The notes under the pieces: model-generated
Database searches by the model: none
Told to the model about the DNA's origin: nothing
Seen by the model: only the letters and a program-made list of their open reading frames with translations
From: Catenaria anguillulae PL171
Lineage: Eukaryota > Blastocladiomycota > Blastocladiomycetes > Blastocladiales > Catenariaceae
Direction of reading: 5' to 3'
Length of the DNA: 36,788 nucleotides
NCBI GenBank assembly: GCA_002102555.1
Contig: MCFL01000233.1
Coordinates: 1-36,788, forward strand
In this document: in pieces, positions 19,980 to 30,000 of the stretch
How the letters are laid out: every line of letters begins with the position of its first letter
Position numbering within the stretch: position 1 is the first letter of the stretch
Made by a program: the position numbers and the translations under genes

Positions 19980-20412
19980 TCAGCCGTTCCCTTGCACGCT
20001 TGACCTTGGGATCTTGCATAAAAAAAGACACTCGTACACGGCGTGAATCCAACCGGGAGGAATCCACAAAGTCTGACCGGGGTGAGCATCCACTCGCCAA
20101 ACCAAAACCTTTGGTTCCTGCCTGAGCCCAGGATCCTTGCTTTTGACCCTCTGCTCAAGTCTGCCAGAGCAAAATCAATCTTGAGGTTAGCAAACAGTTG
20201 AGCGGGCAAATGGCAAACAGATCAAACATACGATTCCTGGAGGTACACTTGAAAGTAACTCTGGTCGTTATCCCAGCACTTGACCGTGTCGCCGCCATGG
20301 GTTTCTGGATCCAGCAATGTTGACAAACTGTGCAGGTTGCTGGTGTTGTTGAAATGCTTGAGGACGAACCCGTAGCAAGCAATTGCTGCAACAGCAGCGG
20401 CTTTCTTTGGAG
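19980..20412 (-). CDS. JmjC-like C-terminal half (KDM2/7-type motif), fragment or continuation of the protease ORF
   Basis: Two exons join cleanly: one ending at 20232 and one starting at 20160, across a 71-bp intron with gtatgt, a ctaac branch site 25 bases before the acceptor, and cag. The joined frame reads CWDNDQSYFQVYLQES, then a charged linker, then HPGQTLWIPPGWIHAVY at about 20034-20088. The last motif is the GQTLFIPTGWIHAV signature of the JHDM1/KDM2/PHF8 branch of JmjC dioxygenases and carries the third iron ligand (His). The upstream HxD iron ligands and the cofactor-binding GGTSVWYHV region of that family are not visible, so activity is doubtful. Upstream, the frame overlaps the end of the protease ORF and would join it with one extra base near 20415-20418. 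Confidence 0.5.
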
Positions 20413-21346
20413 TCAATTCGGCAAGGGACGCAGCTCGACGACCAAAGCTGACATGCCCGCGTCCTCGTTCGCACCAAAACGACCAAACTGCAACGTGTCT
20501 TCCATGAACTCCATCCAAACGCCGTCGCCTGTGACCAGGATCGACACGTTGAAATCCTTTATGATGTTCATGCCCAGGATGAGGTCGCGGCTAAGCCCAT
20601 CGAGCACAAATAACGGGGCAAAGCGGCGCGTACCGAGGATGGTCACTGGGATGAGAACGCAGCCAAGCAACGCTGCGAGCGCGCCATTCGCGACCCGGAT
20701 CGACTTGATACCCTCCGGGAGAGCCTTGATGGGCCATGCGTGGCGCTCGGACAGCGCCCTGCTCACCAAACCCACCTGGGAACCTGTGTCGGCGAGACCA
20801 TTGACGGTTTCCCCACCGTCCAGCACAACCGGCAACTCGATCGTGGTCGACGCAATGCGTGCTTGGGTCTGTTGCGGGATGGCTTCCGAAAGCCCAAACT
20901 CGTTGTACAATGCGTCGAAAGCGTCGACATCGCCATCGATCGCCGCGATCAGCCGTGCCACAAGCGCACTGCACTCGGGAACCAGCTTTGCAAACGCCAA
21001 ACACAAGCACAGGTCGTCTTCCAACTCAGAAAGCATGGCACGGGCACGCTTTTGCAGGTCTTCCATGTACACCTGATCCCGCATCTCGCAGCTCGTCAAC
21101 CAACGCAATCATGGCTTGTGGCGGAACACGGCCCGTCGACATCTCGCGGAGGCGGGCGAAAATGTCGTTGTGCACAACCGAGTCGGGAAAACCACCGCGG
21201 CTCTTCTTTTGTGAGGCCAGCACTGCAGCGTAAAAAGCATTGAAGACCGCACAGGCTGTCACCGACAGGTCTGACTCGGCCTCGACGCCAATTTGGCTGG
21301 AGAGGAAACATGCAGAATCTGTGAGAACATGCTTGAGGACCGACAT
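20413..21346 (-). CDS. Retrotransposon-type aspartic protease ORF with gag-like leader
   Basis: The protease frame (20413-21108) contains GLADTGSQ, the retropepsin active-site triad DTG(S) at about 20779-20790, then a flap-like VANGALAALLGCVLIPVTI and SRDLILGMNII, the hydrophobic-Gly strand typical of LTR-element proteases. Upstream, a second frame begins MSVLKHVLTDSACFL at 21346 and is helical and unrecognised. It reaches the protease only by a +1 step near 21078-21080, where dropping one base of a CCC run (GGG on the sense strand) fuses the two. No reverse transcriptase, RNase H, integrase or long terminal repeats were noticed nearby. It is thus an orphan retropepsin: either an element remnant, a domesticated gene, or the front part of a fusion with the JmjC exons. 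Confidence 0.65.
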
Positions 21347-21895
21347 GGGCAAACGCGCATCGGCATCGAGATCACACACGTGGTGGCAGCAACAGGTCGG
21401 GCCAAACTCGGTCGGCGGACCAGAACTTGGAAAGTGTCGGTATAGTCGTAGTACGTGCACGCAGGCGGCGGCCGCGGGCGGCGATTGGAGTTGCGGCGGG
21501 AGCGGATCGGACTGCAGCTGGGAGGGGCAGCATGACCCAAATAGGAGGAACTTATTATCATGGTACAGCGTGAAGTGGATAGTGGAGAGTGGGAGGAGTG
21601 TTTTCAACTTTATTGTCAAAGGAGGGAGAGACAAGTGAGAGGCTTCCTTAGCGCGAGCGCGAGCTGTCGACTGTCGACTGCTGTGTCGACTCGACACTGT
21701 CGAGCCACTTGAGCGAACTCGAGCGCTGTTCGGACGCCGCCGACTTGACGTGTTGTGTTCGTTGGTGCCGTGTGAAGCCATGTGATGAATCACGACCAGA
21801 ATCAGAGCATCGATCCCTGTCCCCTGCCACACGGTGACTGGCGCAACAATTGCAACGATACTTGCGCTCCATGCAACACAACACACGCCCGCACC
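21347..21895. promoter_or_regulatory. Divergent intergenic region between the protease ORF and MED18
   Basis: About 550 bases separate the divergent starts at 21346 (minus) and 21896 (plus). The part at 21655-21760 is dense in tcgac/gtcgac words (for example ctgtcgactgtcgactgctg). No promoter element can be named with confidence. The MED18 frame is open back to an ATG at 21785. Confidence 0.35.
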
Positions 21896-22982
21896 ATGAC
21901 CATGACCATGACCAATTCCAATCCCACCACCACCGCAAGTCCCACCTCCGAGTCGATCTCCATCCCGGAAGCCCTGCGCACCCAACACCTGCATCCTCAC
22001 GCCGACCAATTTGCCCAGCTGCAGCGATACGGTCTGGTGGACGACACCCGCCTGGACCGCCTGCTCGACCGGCTGGCCGGCGCTACCGCCCACGCGTCGC
22101 TGCCCGCAGGCGTCTACAGCACAGTCACGCCTTCCGAGCATGCCACCGACGCAGACGCAGACGCCGACCTGCCCCGGGCTTCTTGTTCGTACCGGGACGC
22201 ACTCAAGGCCGCCACGGCATTCACGGCGGTCGACTATGCCTGGGTCCCGCTCGACGAGACGCCGTCGACCATGGAACGCAACTCGGACGTGACGCTGCAC
22301 TTGTCTGCGACGCTGGCCTCTCCCGACCTCAACCATCTCGCTACACAATGGACCCTGTACAATCTCGGCCGGCCCGAATCGGGCGCATTGGGTCCATCGT
22401 CGTCATCGAGCACTGCGCAGACAACGGCCAGTGCGGCTGGGCAAGCACAGAGCGTGCGGCGCAAAGTGCGTGTGAATCGGCTCGTGGGCAATGTGGGGAG
22501 GGAAATGACGCGGTCCACATATGACGAGTGTGTGGCGTTGCTCAGGGCAATGTTGTATCGTCCGCATTTCGCGTGTGCAAAGAAAGGGTGGGCGTTTGCA
22601 ACGGCAACATGTTGGGTGTTGGTGTACAAGGTATACGATGTACGTTATGTTACGTTGATATATGCCACAACACCCTACTCCTGCTGGTGAGCTTGACAGA
22701 GATTCGCCGTTGATTGTGTTTCCGCGTATCTAGATTTCCGCCAATCCACCGCCAAACTCGACACTCGACCTCTCTGCTGCACGCCCGCTCCCTGCGTGTG
22801 CAGATACACACACGATTGAAATTGTGTCGAAACCACAGCCACCGCATGTGCAATTGCAACACTTTGTTGCACACGTCGAGGCAGAAATGCGCATCGTGTC
22901 ACAGTGGATCCGCGGGTTGGGCGACACGGGCGTGCCAGACTTGGCGAGTTTCAGGGAAAAGATTCCGTACAAGGTTCGGTAG
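21896..22982 (+). CDS. MED18: Mediator complex subunit 18
   Basis: Model: exons 21896-22639 and 22734-22982, about 330 residues; the 94-bp intron (gtacgt...tctag) is phase 0. The order of blocks matches MED18: an N-terminal LQRYGLVDDTRLDRLLDRL helix, WTLYNLGRPE (human WHLRYLGQPE), a basic beta strand (KVRVNRLVGNVG), ECVALLRAMLYRPHFACAKKGWAF and VLVYKVYD (human IMVYKIF), then a C-terminal strand and helix ending IPYKVR. MED18 forms a head submodule with MED20 in the Mediator complex, which links activators to RNA polymerase II. The start at 21896 has a strong caccATG context and opens a short (ATGACC) repeat; ATG 21785 is possible. The protein is longer than the human form because of Ser/Thr-rich inserts. 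Confidence 0.85.
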
Positions 22983-23150
22983 TGGAGCATTGCATTCCAT
23001 TTCATACTTGTCTCCATGCAGATGTATATATCATGTATTGACTGCCATATGTGAAAGCTTGAACTGTTGAAACTGAACAAAAAAAAAACACCCACAAACA
23101 TGTGCACTTCTAACGACCTCGACTCCCTCTCGGTCGGGCAACGTGATGAC

Positions 23151-24545
23151 TCAATACGGCTTGCCGTAGGTTGGCGGCACTGCATACCCAGGCATCTGCT
23201 GCTGCTGCTGCTGCTGCTGCTGTTGTGGCTGCTGCGGTTGCTGCCCATATCCCGGCATACCGCCATACCCGGGATACCCACCCTGCTGCTGTCCCGCGCC
23301 GGTTCCTGGTGCTGATGGCATGCCATACGCCGAGGTTGTACCGGCGCCGGGCGTGGGCACAGAGTAGCCTGGGTAGCCCATGGGAGGCGCCTGCGGTTGC
23401 TGTTGCTGTTGCTGTTGACCGGCAACCGAGCCGCCCGTTGGCATTTGTTGCTGGGGAGCCGCTGGAGTCCCTTGTTGCTGTTGTTGTTGCGGGTACCGCG
23501 CGTAAGCCGAGGTGGATCCTGGAGCGGCCGAAGAGGAAGTGGAAGAAGGCGGGTAGCCTGGATACGAGGGCGGCTGTTGTTGCTGCTGAGTGGGCGGGTA
23601 CTGGCCATATTGCTGCTGGGCAGGCGGCTGTTGCCCCATGTACTGCTGCTGCTGCTGGCCCGTGTATTGAGGCTGCTGCGGCTGCGGCTGAGGCTGAGGC
23701 TGGGCAGTAGCGGTGGCGGTCGGCGGGTAAGTCGAGCTGGCGGTTGGAGGGGCCGACGTGGTGGTCGTGGCAGTCGGAGGCGCAGCAGCCAAAGCAGCCG
23801 TGGTTGGCGGATAGCCCGGGTACGCGTTGGAGTTGGAAGTGGCAGCGGCCTGTTGGTGCTGTTGCTGCTGGACTTGAGGCGGGTACGCGGCAGCAGCTGT
23901 CACGGACGTGGACGCGGGCCGTTGCGCAGGCGATTGCGGCGTGGGTGTAGCGGCCCCAGTGACGATGGGCGACGTGGCGCCCTCGGAAATGGAAGATTTG
24001 CCGAGCAGGTTGGCAATGTCGTCCGAGTCGAGCGGCTTGACGTTGCGGTCCTTGTCCCTTGCCTTTTCCAGCGCATCGAGCACCTTGTCGAGTAACGAGC
24101 GCACGTCGAGCAGTGACGCGTGCAGCGAGGCCACGTTGCGACCGGCCAGGCTGAGGCCCTTTGCGTCGATTTCATTGGACAGGGTGGCGGGCAGCGGGCA
24201 GTTGAGCTTGTCGTTGACGAGCAGGCGGAGGTGCGCCGTGCTGGAATGCGGGTTGGCGGCGAGATCGAGGGCCAGCGAGAGGTCAGTGTCCGAGTCGATG
24301 GTGACGTGGTCGCCGTCTGCGTCGACGTAGCGCAGAATAAGGTTGGTGGTGGAGGCCGAGAGGAGGGCCGAGGGGCGGAAGAGGGCGTGGAGGGCCGAGC
24401 ACAGGTCGGGCAGCGACAGTGAAGGCGTATGGAGGGCGAGGCGCTTGGTGGTGTGGCCGAGCGTGGCCTTGATGATGATGCGCGATCCGGCACCAGCACC
24501 AGCACCAGAACCAACACCAGAGGCGGAACCGGAAGAAGACTGCAT
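23151..24545 (-). CDS. TFG: TFG-like PB1-domain protein with Pro/Gln-rich tail
   Basis: One frame of 464 residues. Residues about 20-112 form a PB1 domain: RIIIKATLGHTTKRLAL, then LILRYVDADGDHVTIDSDTDLSLAL (the OPCA acidic motif), then LRLLVND. A helix follows (SLLDVRSLLDKVLDALEKARDKD), matching the TFG coiled coil. The last 270 residues are rich in Pro, Gln, Tyr and Gly, with Gln runs and PGYP units, ending VPPTYGKPY. In animals TFG assembles at ER exit sites, organises COPII carriers and forms condensates through the same layout. The domain order and tail composition support a TFG-type function here, though the tail is low complexity and gives no orthology evidence by itself. It converges with MED18 (168 bp) and diverges from RPAP3. 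Confidence 0.75.
   Translation of the reverse strand: MQSSSGSASGVGSGAGAGAGSRIIIKATLGHTTKRLALHTPSLSLPDLCSALHALFRPSALLSASTTNLILRYVDADGDHVTIDSDTDLSLALDLAANPHSSTAHLRLLVNDKLNCPLPATLSNEIDAKGLSLAGRNVASLHASLLDVRSLLDKVLDALEKARDKDRNVKPLDSDDIANLLGKSSISEGATSPIVTGAATPTPQSPAQRPASTSVTAAAAYPPQVQQQQHQQAAATSNSNAYPGYPPTTAALAAAPPTATTTTSAPPTASSTYPPTATATAQPQPQPQPQQPQYTGQQQQQYMGQQPPAQQQYGQYPPTQQQQQPPSYPGYPPSSTSSSAAPGSTSAYARYPQQQQQQGTPAAPQQQMPTGGSVAGQQQQQQQPQAPPMGYPGYSVPTPGAGTTSAYGMPSAPGTGAGQQQGGYPGYGGMPGYGQQPQQPQQQQQQQQQQMPGYAVPPTYGKPY
23196..23222. repeat. (CTG)9 trinucleotide tract, Gln run in the TFG-like protein
   Basis: Nine perfect CTG units on the + strand, read as CAG (Gln) codons on the minus strand near the C-terminus of the TFG-like protein. 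Similar but interrupted tracts occur elsewhere in the same tail. Such pure tracts tend to vary in length between strains. Confidence 0.9.
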
Positions 24546-24895
24546 GATGATTGCCGCTGTCTGTTGTCAACTTGAAGTCTTGAACCTACGTATACGGTTG
24601 CCACTTCAGTTGCACGATGGAGATGGAGCTCAACTTGGTTCAAGTTGAAGGCTGAGCAACGCCGCACGCCCAGACGCGTCCAACGACTCCCACTACGCAT
24701 GCGCATGGAACCTGAAACGAACGCGTGAGCTCACGTGCAGCCGCCGATCCTCTGTGGACCGACTTTCCCACGACTCCACTGAATGATCGCATGTCGACGG
24801 TACGCATGGTGCAAAATCAAAAGCCACAGGCCAACTTATGCTCATGCGCTCGTACTCTCAATGCAATAATTTACGGACAACCCAGCAATCCCAAG
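24546..24895. promoter_or_regulatory. Divergent intergenic region between the TFG-like gene and RPAP3
   Basis: 350 bases between divergent starts at 24545 (minus) and 24896 (plus). The RPAP3 frame is open upstream to an ATG at 24791, but that peptide is atypical, so the stretch is taken as promoter and leader. No specific site is supported. Confidence 0.35.
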
Positions 24896-26860
24896 ATGAT
24901 GTCCAGGCCCGCTCCCGCTCCCGCTCCCACACCCACATCCACGGCACGCTTGCCCACGGTGGGTCCAGCTCCTCCAAAATCCTTGACCTCCGCCTCATCC
25001 TCGGCAAAGAACGACAACACATCCATCGCCGACATCCAGCTCCACATTCGCCGCAATGCCGAAGAGTACCGCCAGGTCCTCGACGACCTCGCCGACTGGG
25101 AATCACACATCAAGGCTGCCCCATTGCCATCCACATCCTCATCTGCATCTGCATCCGCGTCCAGTCGGCCTTTGCCGCCCGTGCGCGGTACCGCTCCATT
25201 GGCAACCACAACCACGCAACCAAATCCCCAAATACCAAAGACAAAGACTCCACGCGACTACTCTGCCTGGGACAAGATTGACGTTGACTCGCTCCTCCAA
25301 GAAATGGAAAACCAAGACTATGCCGAGTACCATGCAAACAGCACTCCATTGGCCAATCCCACACCCACAACGGCAGCACAGCGCAACCCGCAACTCGCCC
25401 TCATCGAAAAGGACACGGGTAACGTCTACTTCAAAAAGCAAAAGTTCCAAAAGGCACTCAAACATTACTCCAAGGCCATTGAGCTCGACCCGCTCAACCC
25501 CGTGCTCTACCTCAATCGCGCGGCCGCCTTTCTCAAACTCGATCCTCCAATTCACACTGAGGCGCTCGAAGATTGTACGCGCGCGCTTGACCTGGATCAC
25601 GGCAAGAATGTCAAGGCCCTGTTTCGCCGGGCCATGGCCAAAAAAGTCGGCGGCGATCGCAACGGCGCCATTGACGATTTGAAGCGCGCTCAGGTCTTGG
25701 AGCCAACCAACGCAGAGGTCAAGAGAGAGTTGCTGCTCTTGGACCCACCCAAGCCCAAGCCCGTCACCAACTCTCCTGATGGTCCGCTTCCCGCGCCGCT
25801 GCCTGGCCCGCAAGTCAAGGTGCCCAAGCGGCGCAAGCTGGCTGTGCGTGAATTCTCGAGTGCAGCTGTGGCTCAAGAACCGGTGGCGGCCAAGGCAATT
25901 GGTGCGCAGGAGGAGGAGCTGATGACGGCGGTCAAGACCACCACCATTGCCAATCAGGGCGGCTTTTCGCCTAGTCGTCGACGGATCCGGTCGCGGGATC
26001 AAACCGGAGAAGAGGGTCCAATGCTCGATGCACCACTTATCCTCGCGTCGTGCCCGCCGCCAGAGTCGGCGCCAGAAGTAGCCGCCGCAACTCCGTCCGA
26101 GTCGGCCCCCGCTAATCCGCCGGCTCCCCCTTCGCAACCCGACACGATCACTTCAACGCCAGAACCTGAGGCTACATCTGTACCGTCTCCGCCATCCGTC
26201 ATGCCCCCGCTTCCCGTCCCACAGGCCGCCTACGAGTTTTCCATGGCCATCTCGCACCTGACGCGCCACGCCCACCTTCCAGCCGCCGCCAGCCAACGGC
26301 ACGCCGCATCCGTCGCCAACGTTTCAGACACGGCGCGTGCGTACTTGCTATCGATTCCGCCAAAACACTTGCTTGCCTTGTTTTCAACGGCAGGCGTCGA
26401 CACTGAAGCGATCGGGTGGATTGTTGTCATGTTGCGATCGCTGTACGTGTTTTTCTTTATTCTTTGGGTCCCTTGAAGAATAGCCGGAGCTCAATGTTGA
26501 TTCATTTCTCGCAACAGGCCACCTGCAACGGATCCGAAATCGGCCGCGCTCAAGTACAACTACTTGCATTACTTGTCGCAGTGTGCGCGGTTTGGCGTGG
26601 CCAGGAGGTTGCTGGCCAAGGTCTATGTAGACATGGTGGCGGAGGTTGCCGGCGAAATTCGATCCATGTTTGACAAGGAGGGCAAGAGGGAGGCGGTCGA
26701 AAAGGTGGACAAGGTCAAGGCAGTGTGGGGGTTTGATGTGTTTCTTTGTGTGCTGAAGCTGATGAAATGTGACTTGATCAATGCATTCATTCACCCTACA
26801 CATTTTTTTGTCAAGATGCTGCACAAGGTGCATAAGCCTGCGGCAGTCCAGTGGGAATGA
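24896..26860 (+). CDS. RPAP3: RPAP3-like R2TP co-chaperone (TPR plus RPAP3 C-terminal domain)
   Basis: Model: exons 24896-26442 and 26518-26860, 629 residues, with a 75-bp intron (gtacgt...caacag, phase 2). An N-terminal helix (IRRNAEEYRQVLDDLADWESHI) is typical of RPAP3. TPR motifs follow at about residues 165-290 (KDTGNVYFKKQKFQKALKHY, AIELDPLNPVLYLNRAAAFL and the next pair). After a Pro/Ala-rich linker, the RPAP3 C-terminal domain starts near residue 443 (AAYEFSMAISHL, YLLSIPPKHLLALF) and ends in exon 2 (YLHYLSQCARFGVARRLLAKVY). The TPRs normally hold Hsp90 and the C-terminal domain holds the RUVBL ATPases, in assembly of RNA polymerases, snoRNPs and PIKKs. ATG 24896 is followed at once by ATG 24899; 24791 is a weaker option. 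Confidence 0.88.
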
Positions 26861-27038
26861 AGCCCGCGATCAACGCATCTTACTATTGCTGGCTGCCACG
26901 ATCGAATCCACCCAAACAGCATTCATGCCTGCACAAACCAATGCCTTTCCATGTACTACCGCGACTGGCACTCGATGCATTCAGCGTATTGACTTTGAAG
27001 CATAGCATTAGAGAGCCACATCATGTCATTTCTTCGCG

Positions 27039-30000
27039 ATGGTGTGTTGCACATCTGGCCAAGATCAGCGCGAGCTTTGGATCAGTGACCATGAATGGAC
27101 AAGTCTAGGATACGACGACGTTGACATGCAGTCTTCCCTGAGGGAAGAGAACCTGGACCTCAAGCGCAAGCTCAATGCACAGGTCGAAGTCACCAAAAAG
27201 TCCGTGTCCCGCCTGTCTGTCTGTTTTGGCCTCCAAGCAAAAACTTGTATGTACTGATTCCCATGCCTGTTTGCTGGACATGTAGGCTCAACACTCGCGT
27301 GCAAAAAATGTCCGAGGATATGGCCAAACTCAAAATCCGAGCAAACGTCATTCCCGCACCAGATCGTACGTCTCGTGTATCTTTGGTGATTTCATACAGC
27401 CAATACTCATCCGGCAATGTGCCCCGCACGACAGGTTCCCGCCCCGGTTCTGCAATGAGCCATCATCCGACACCGCACGCTGCCCCATTCGACCCCTTCT
27501 ACCACGCTCCAGCCCACCCGCCAAAACCCCACCCCTCCTCTGGGCAAGGTCCCACCGTCGTCGCAGCTCGCACCATCATACACAAGCGCAACCCGTCACT
27601 CGAGGCCCTCGTTGACGACTTGCGCGACCAGCTGCGTGACCTCGCTAAAGAAAACTCGGGGCTCAAGACCAAAGTCCAGCATTACAAGTCACTGCACGAG
27701 GCCACGTTGCGCAAACGTGGTAAGTGGGATGCCATTGGACCAAAAGTGCCGAGCAGCAGGGGTCCAGTTGGGGGCTCGGCTAAATCGCCCACAAAGAACG
27801 TGGCCACGTCGGTTGCTGGGTCCTTGGCAAACCTGTATTCGGCGGAAAAGCAAGTCGCCAATTTCACCGAGACTGCAGAGTATCAGGACATGTGCGTCTT
27901 CGTCAGTCTCATCGTGAAGGTGACCGCTTTTTTGTTGATTGCAATGATGCACAATCAGGGTCAACACTATCCAAAACCTAAAGCACGCAGTCAAGTCCAA
28001 GGACGAGCAGCTCGCGGATGCCACGACGCAAATTGACCAACTCGCCCGTGCACTCAAAATTGCAGAAGCAAAGGCATCGGTCGAACCAGATACGACCGAG
28101 GTCATGGTGCTCAAGCAACAAGTGTACGATCATCCATTCGTCCCATTCGCCAAGCTTTATCTTGACTGATTCAAAAACAACATCAGAGCCACCCTCGAAG
28201 CCCGCCAACGTGCCATGACGCTCGATGCAACCAACAAGACGCGGCTCGTTGAGGAACTGCTCGAACGCTGTACCCAATTGGAATCGACCGACTTGGCCAA
28301 CCGGCAGCGCGTAACAGAACTCACCGGCCAACTGGCACATGTGACGGGCGATTTGGAAGCGTCGCAGACTCGGGTGGCCGACCTGGAGACGCAGATAGCG
28401 CAAGCAAGCGTGGATGTGCAGACCATGGACCATGTTCGTACGCCGAAATCGTCATCATCACCTCCAGCTTAGCCTTCCTGGCGGCGTCGACACTTTTCTT
28501 TCATTCTTTTGCTACCCATGGATCCGCCGCCCTGATTTGATTTACCTCCCCGCATGCCCCAATTTTGTATCTCGGCGCTGGTTTTATGCTTGTGTATATA
28601 TCTAACTTTATCTGCCGTTGCCATCAACAAATGCCCTAGCTCCGCCGCATCATACAAGACCTGAAAGCCGAACGCCAGCTCGCTCAAGACGAAAATGCCC
28701 GGCTGATTGCTGCCGCCCTCGAATCGCAACAATCCAACCGCGCTCGCCTCGAGTCGGCCATGCAAGAAGTGCACAAGAAGTTGGCGCACGCCGAGTCGAC
28801 CAACCGCCAACTCCTGCTCGATACAAAGCGGCATCTGGACGACCTGGATGTGGCCAAATCGCAAGTCGCAACGCTCACTTTGCGCCTTGGTGAAGCGACG
28901 ACGCGTGCTGAGCGTGCCGAACACGACCTTGCCACGCTGAAAAAGCGCGTTGCCATCTTTGCCGAAACCAACCATGTCTCTGCGGGCGACATCCAAGAGG
29001 CTTTGGTGCTCGTTGCGTGGCGCAGGCAACACGGGATTGCACTCGACACATTGCTGTCCATGCATGAGTGGGTCAAGGACAAGGCCGGGGCACTGCACTT
29101 GCGGCGCGAGTACCTGAGCGCGCTGCACGATTTGGACCGGACGAGGCAGTTGCTCGCGCTGCAGACCGAGGTCAATGGCGAGTACAAGGCCGAGCTTGCG
29201 GGCGTGCAGGCCAAGCTGGACGAGTTGAGGGACGAGTATGCGCGGCGGCGCGAGATGGATGCAAGGGTGTTGGATGCGCGCCAGACAAGGATTGCGCACT
29301 TGGAGCGGCAGTTGCGACAAGCGCTGTTGCATGCGCCGACGGTGGGGGTTTCTGGCGCTGGAGAGGATGCTGCGGGTCTGGGCAAAGGGCCAACGCTTGT
29401 GTGCAAACTACATTCGTGGTCGTTGGTGCCTGGGGCAACGATCAAGGCGCCGACGGTAGTCCTGTTTGTGCTCGACTTTTTCACATTTGATTCTATCGTG
29501 TCACCGCTGGCACCCGTCATGTCGACAAGTACGTTGGCCTTGGACGAGTGGACCGCGACATGGCCGCTCGAAGCGGTCGGCCTATCCGATGCGCTGTTCT
29601 GGTACCTCGAGTCTGGTTCCACTTCACAAGCGCAATTGTCAGTGGATGTGGTCACTGTGCGTGCCGACGGGACATTTGTGACGCTGGGCACTGCCGGCGT
29701 GCATCATTTGGCACAGCTATTGCGTGCGGGCACCAGCGGGCTGCAGTACACCGTCAATGTCTGGGGCGAGCCGGGGAGTGCAAATGAGTGGGTGGACGTA
29801 CCGGCGAGCACGGCCGAGGTAGATCCAGACACGGGCAAAATGGTTGTGGGCCAGATCAAGTGCTCCGTGGCGATGAGTTTGACGCTCGAGGAGGCATGGG
29901 TCGCGTATCAGGAGCGGACACAATCGGCAAAGGTCGCGTACACGACGGCGGCGGCGGCGGCGGCCGTTGGCGGTCGGGAGGATGGGAAAGCGGTCCAAGT

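Noticed and set aside
23397-24095. Long Leu/Arg-rich plus-strand frame opposite the TFG-like gene
   Set aside because: Shadow of Gln/Pro/Ala codon repeats on the real strand.
25139-26137. 332-codon minus-strand frame opposite RPAP3
   Set aside because: Antisense shadow of the TPR and linker region; no domain.
27720-27767. Possible 48-bp intron with a gtaagt donor in the RPGRIP1L-like gene
   Set aside because: The frame is open through it and the intron would be shorter than any other in the window; read as exon.
28469-29691. Two long minus-strand frames opposite the RPGRIP1L-like coiled coil
   Set aside because: Ser/Arg- and Leu/Gln-rich shadows of coiled-coil codons; the plus strand has continuous, splice-supported homology.
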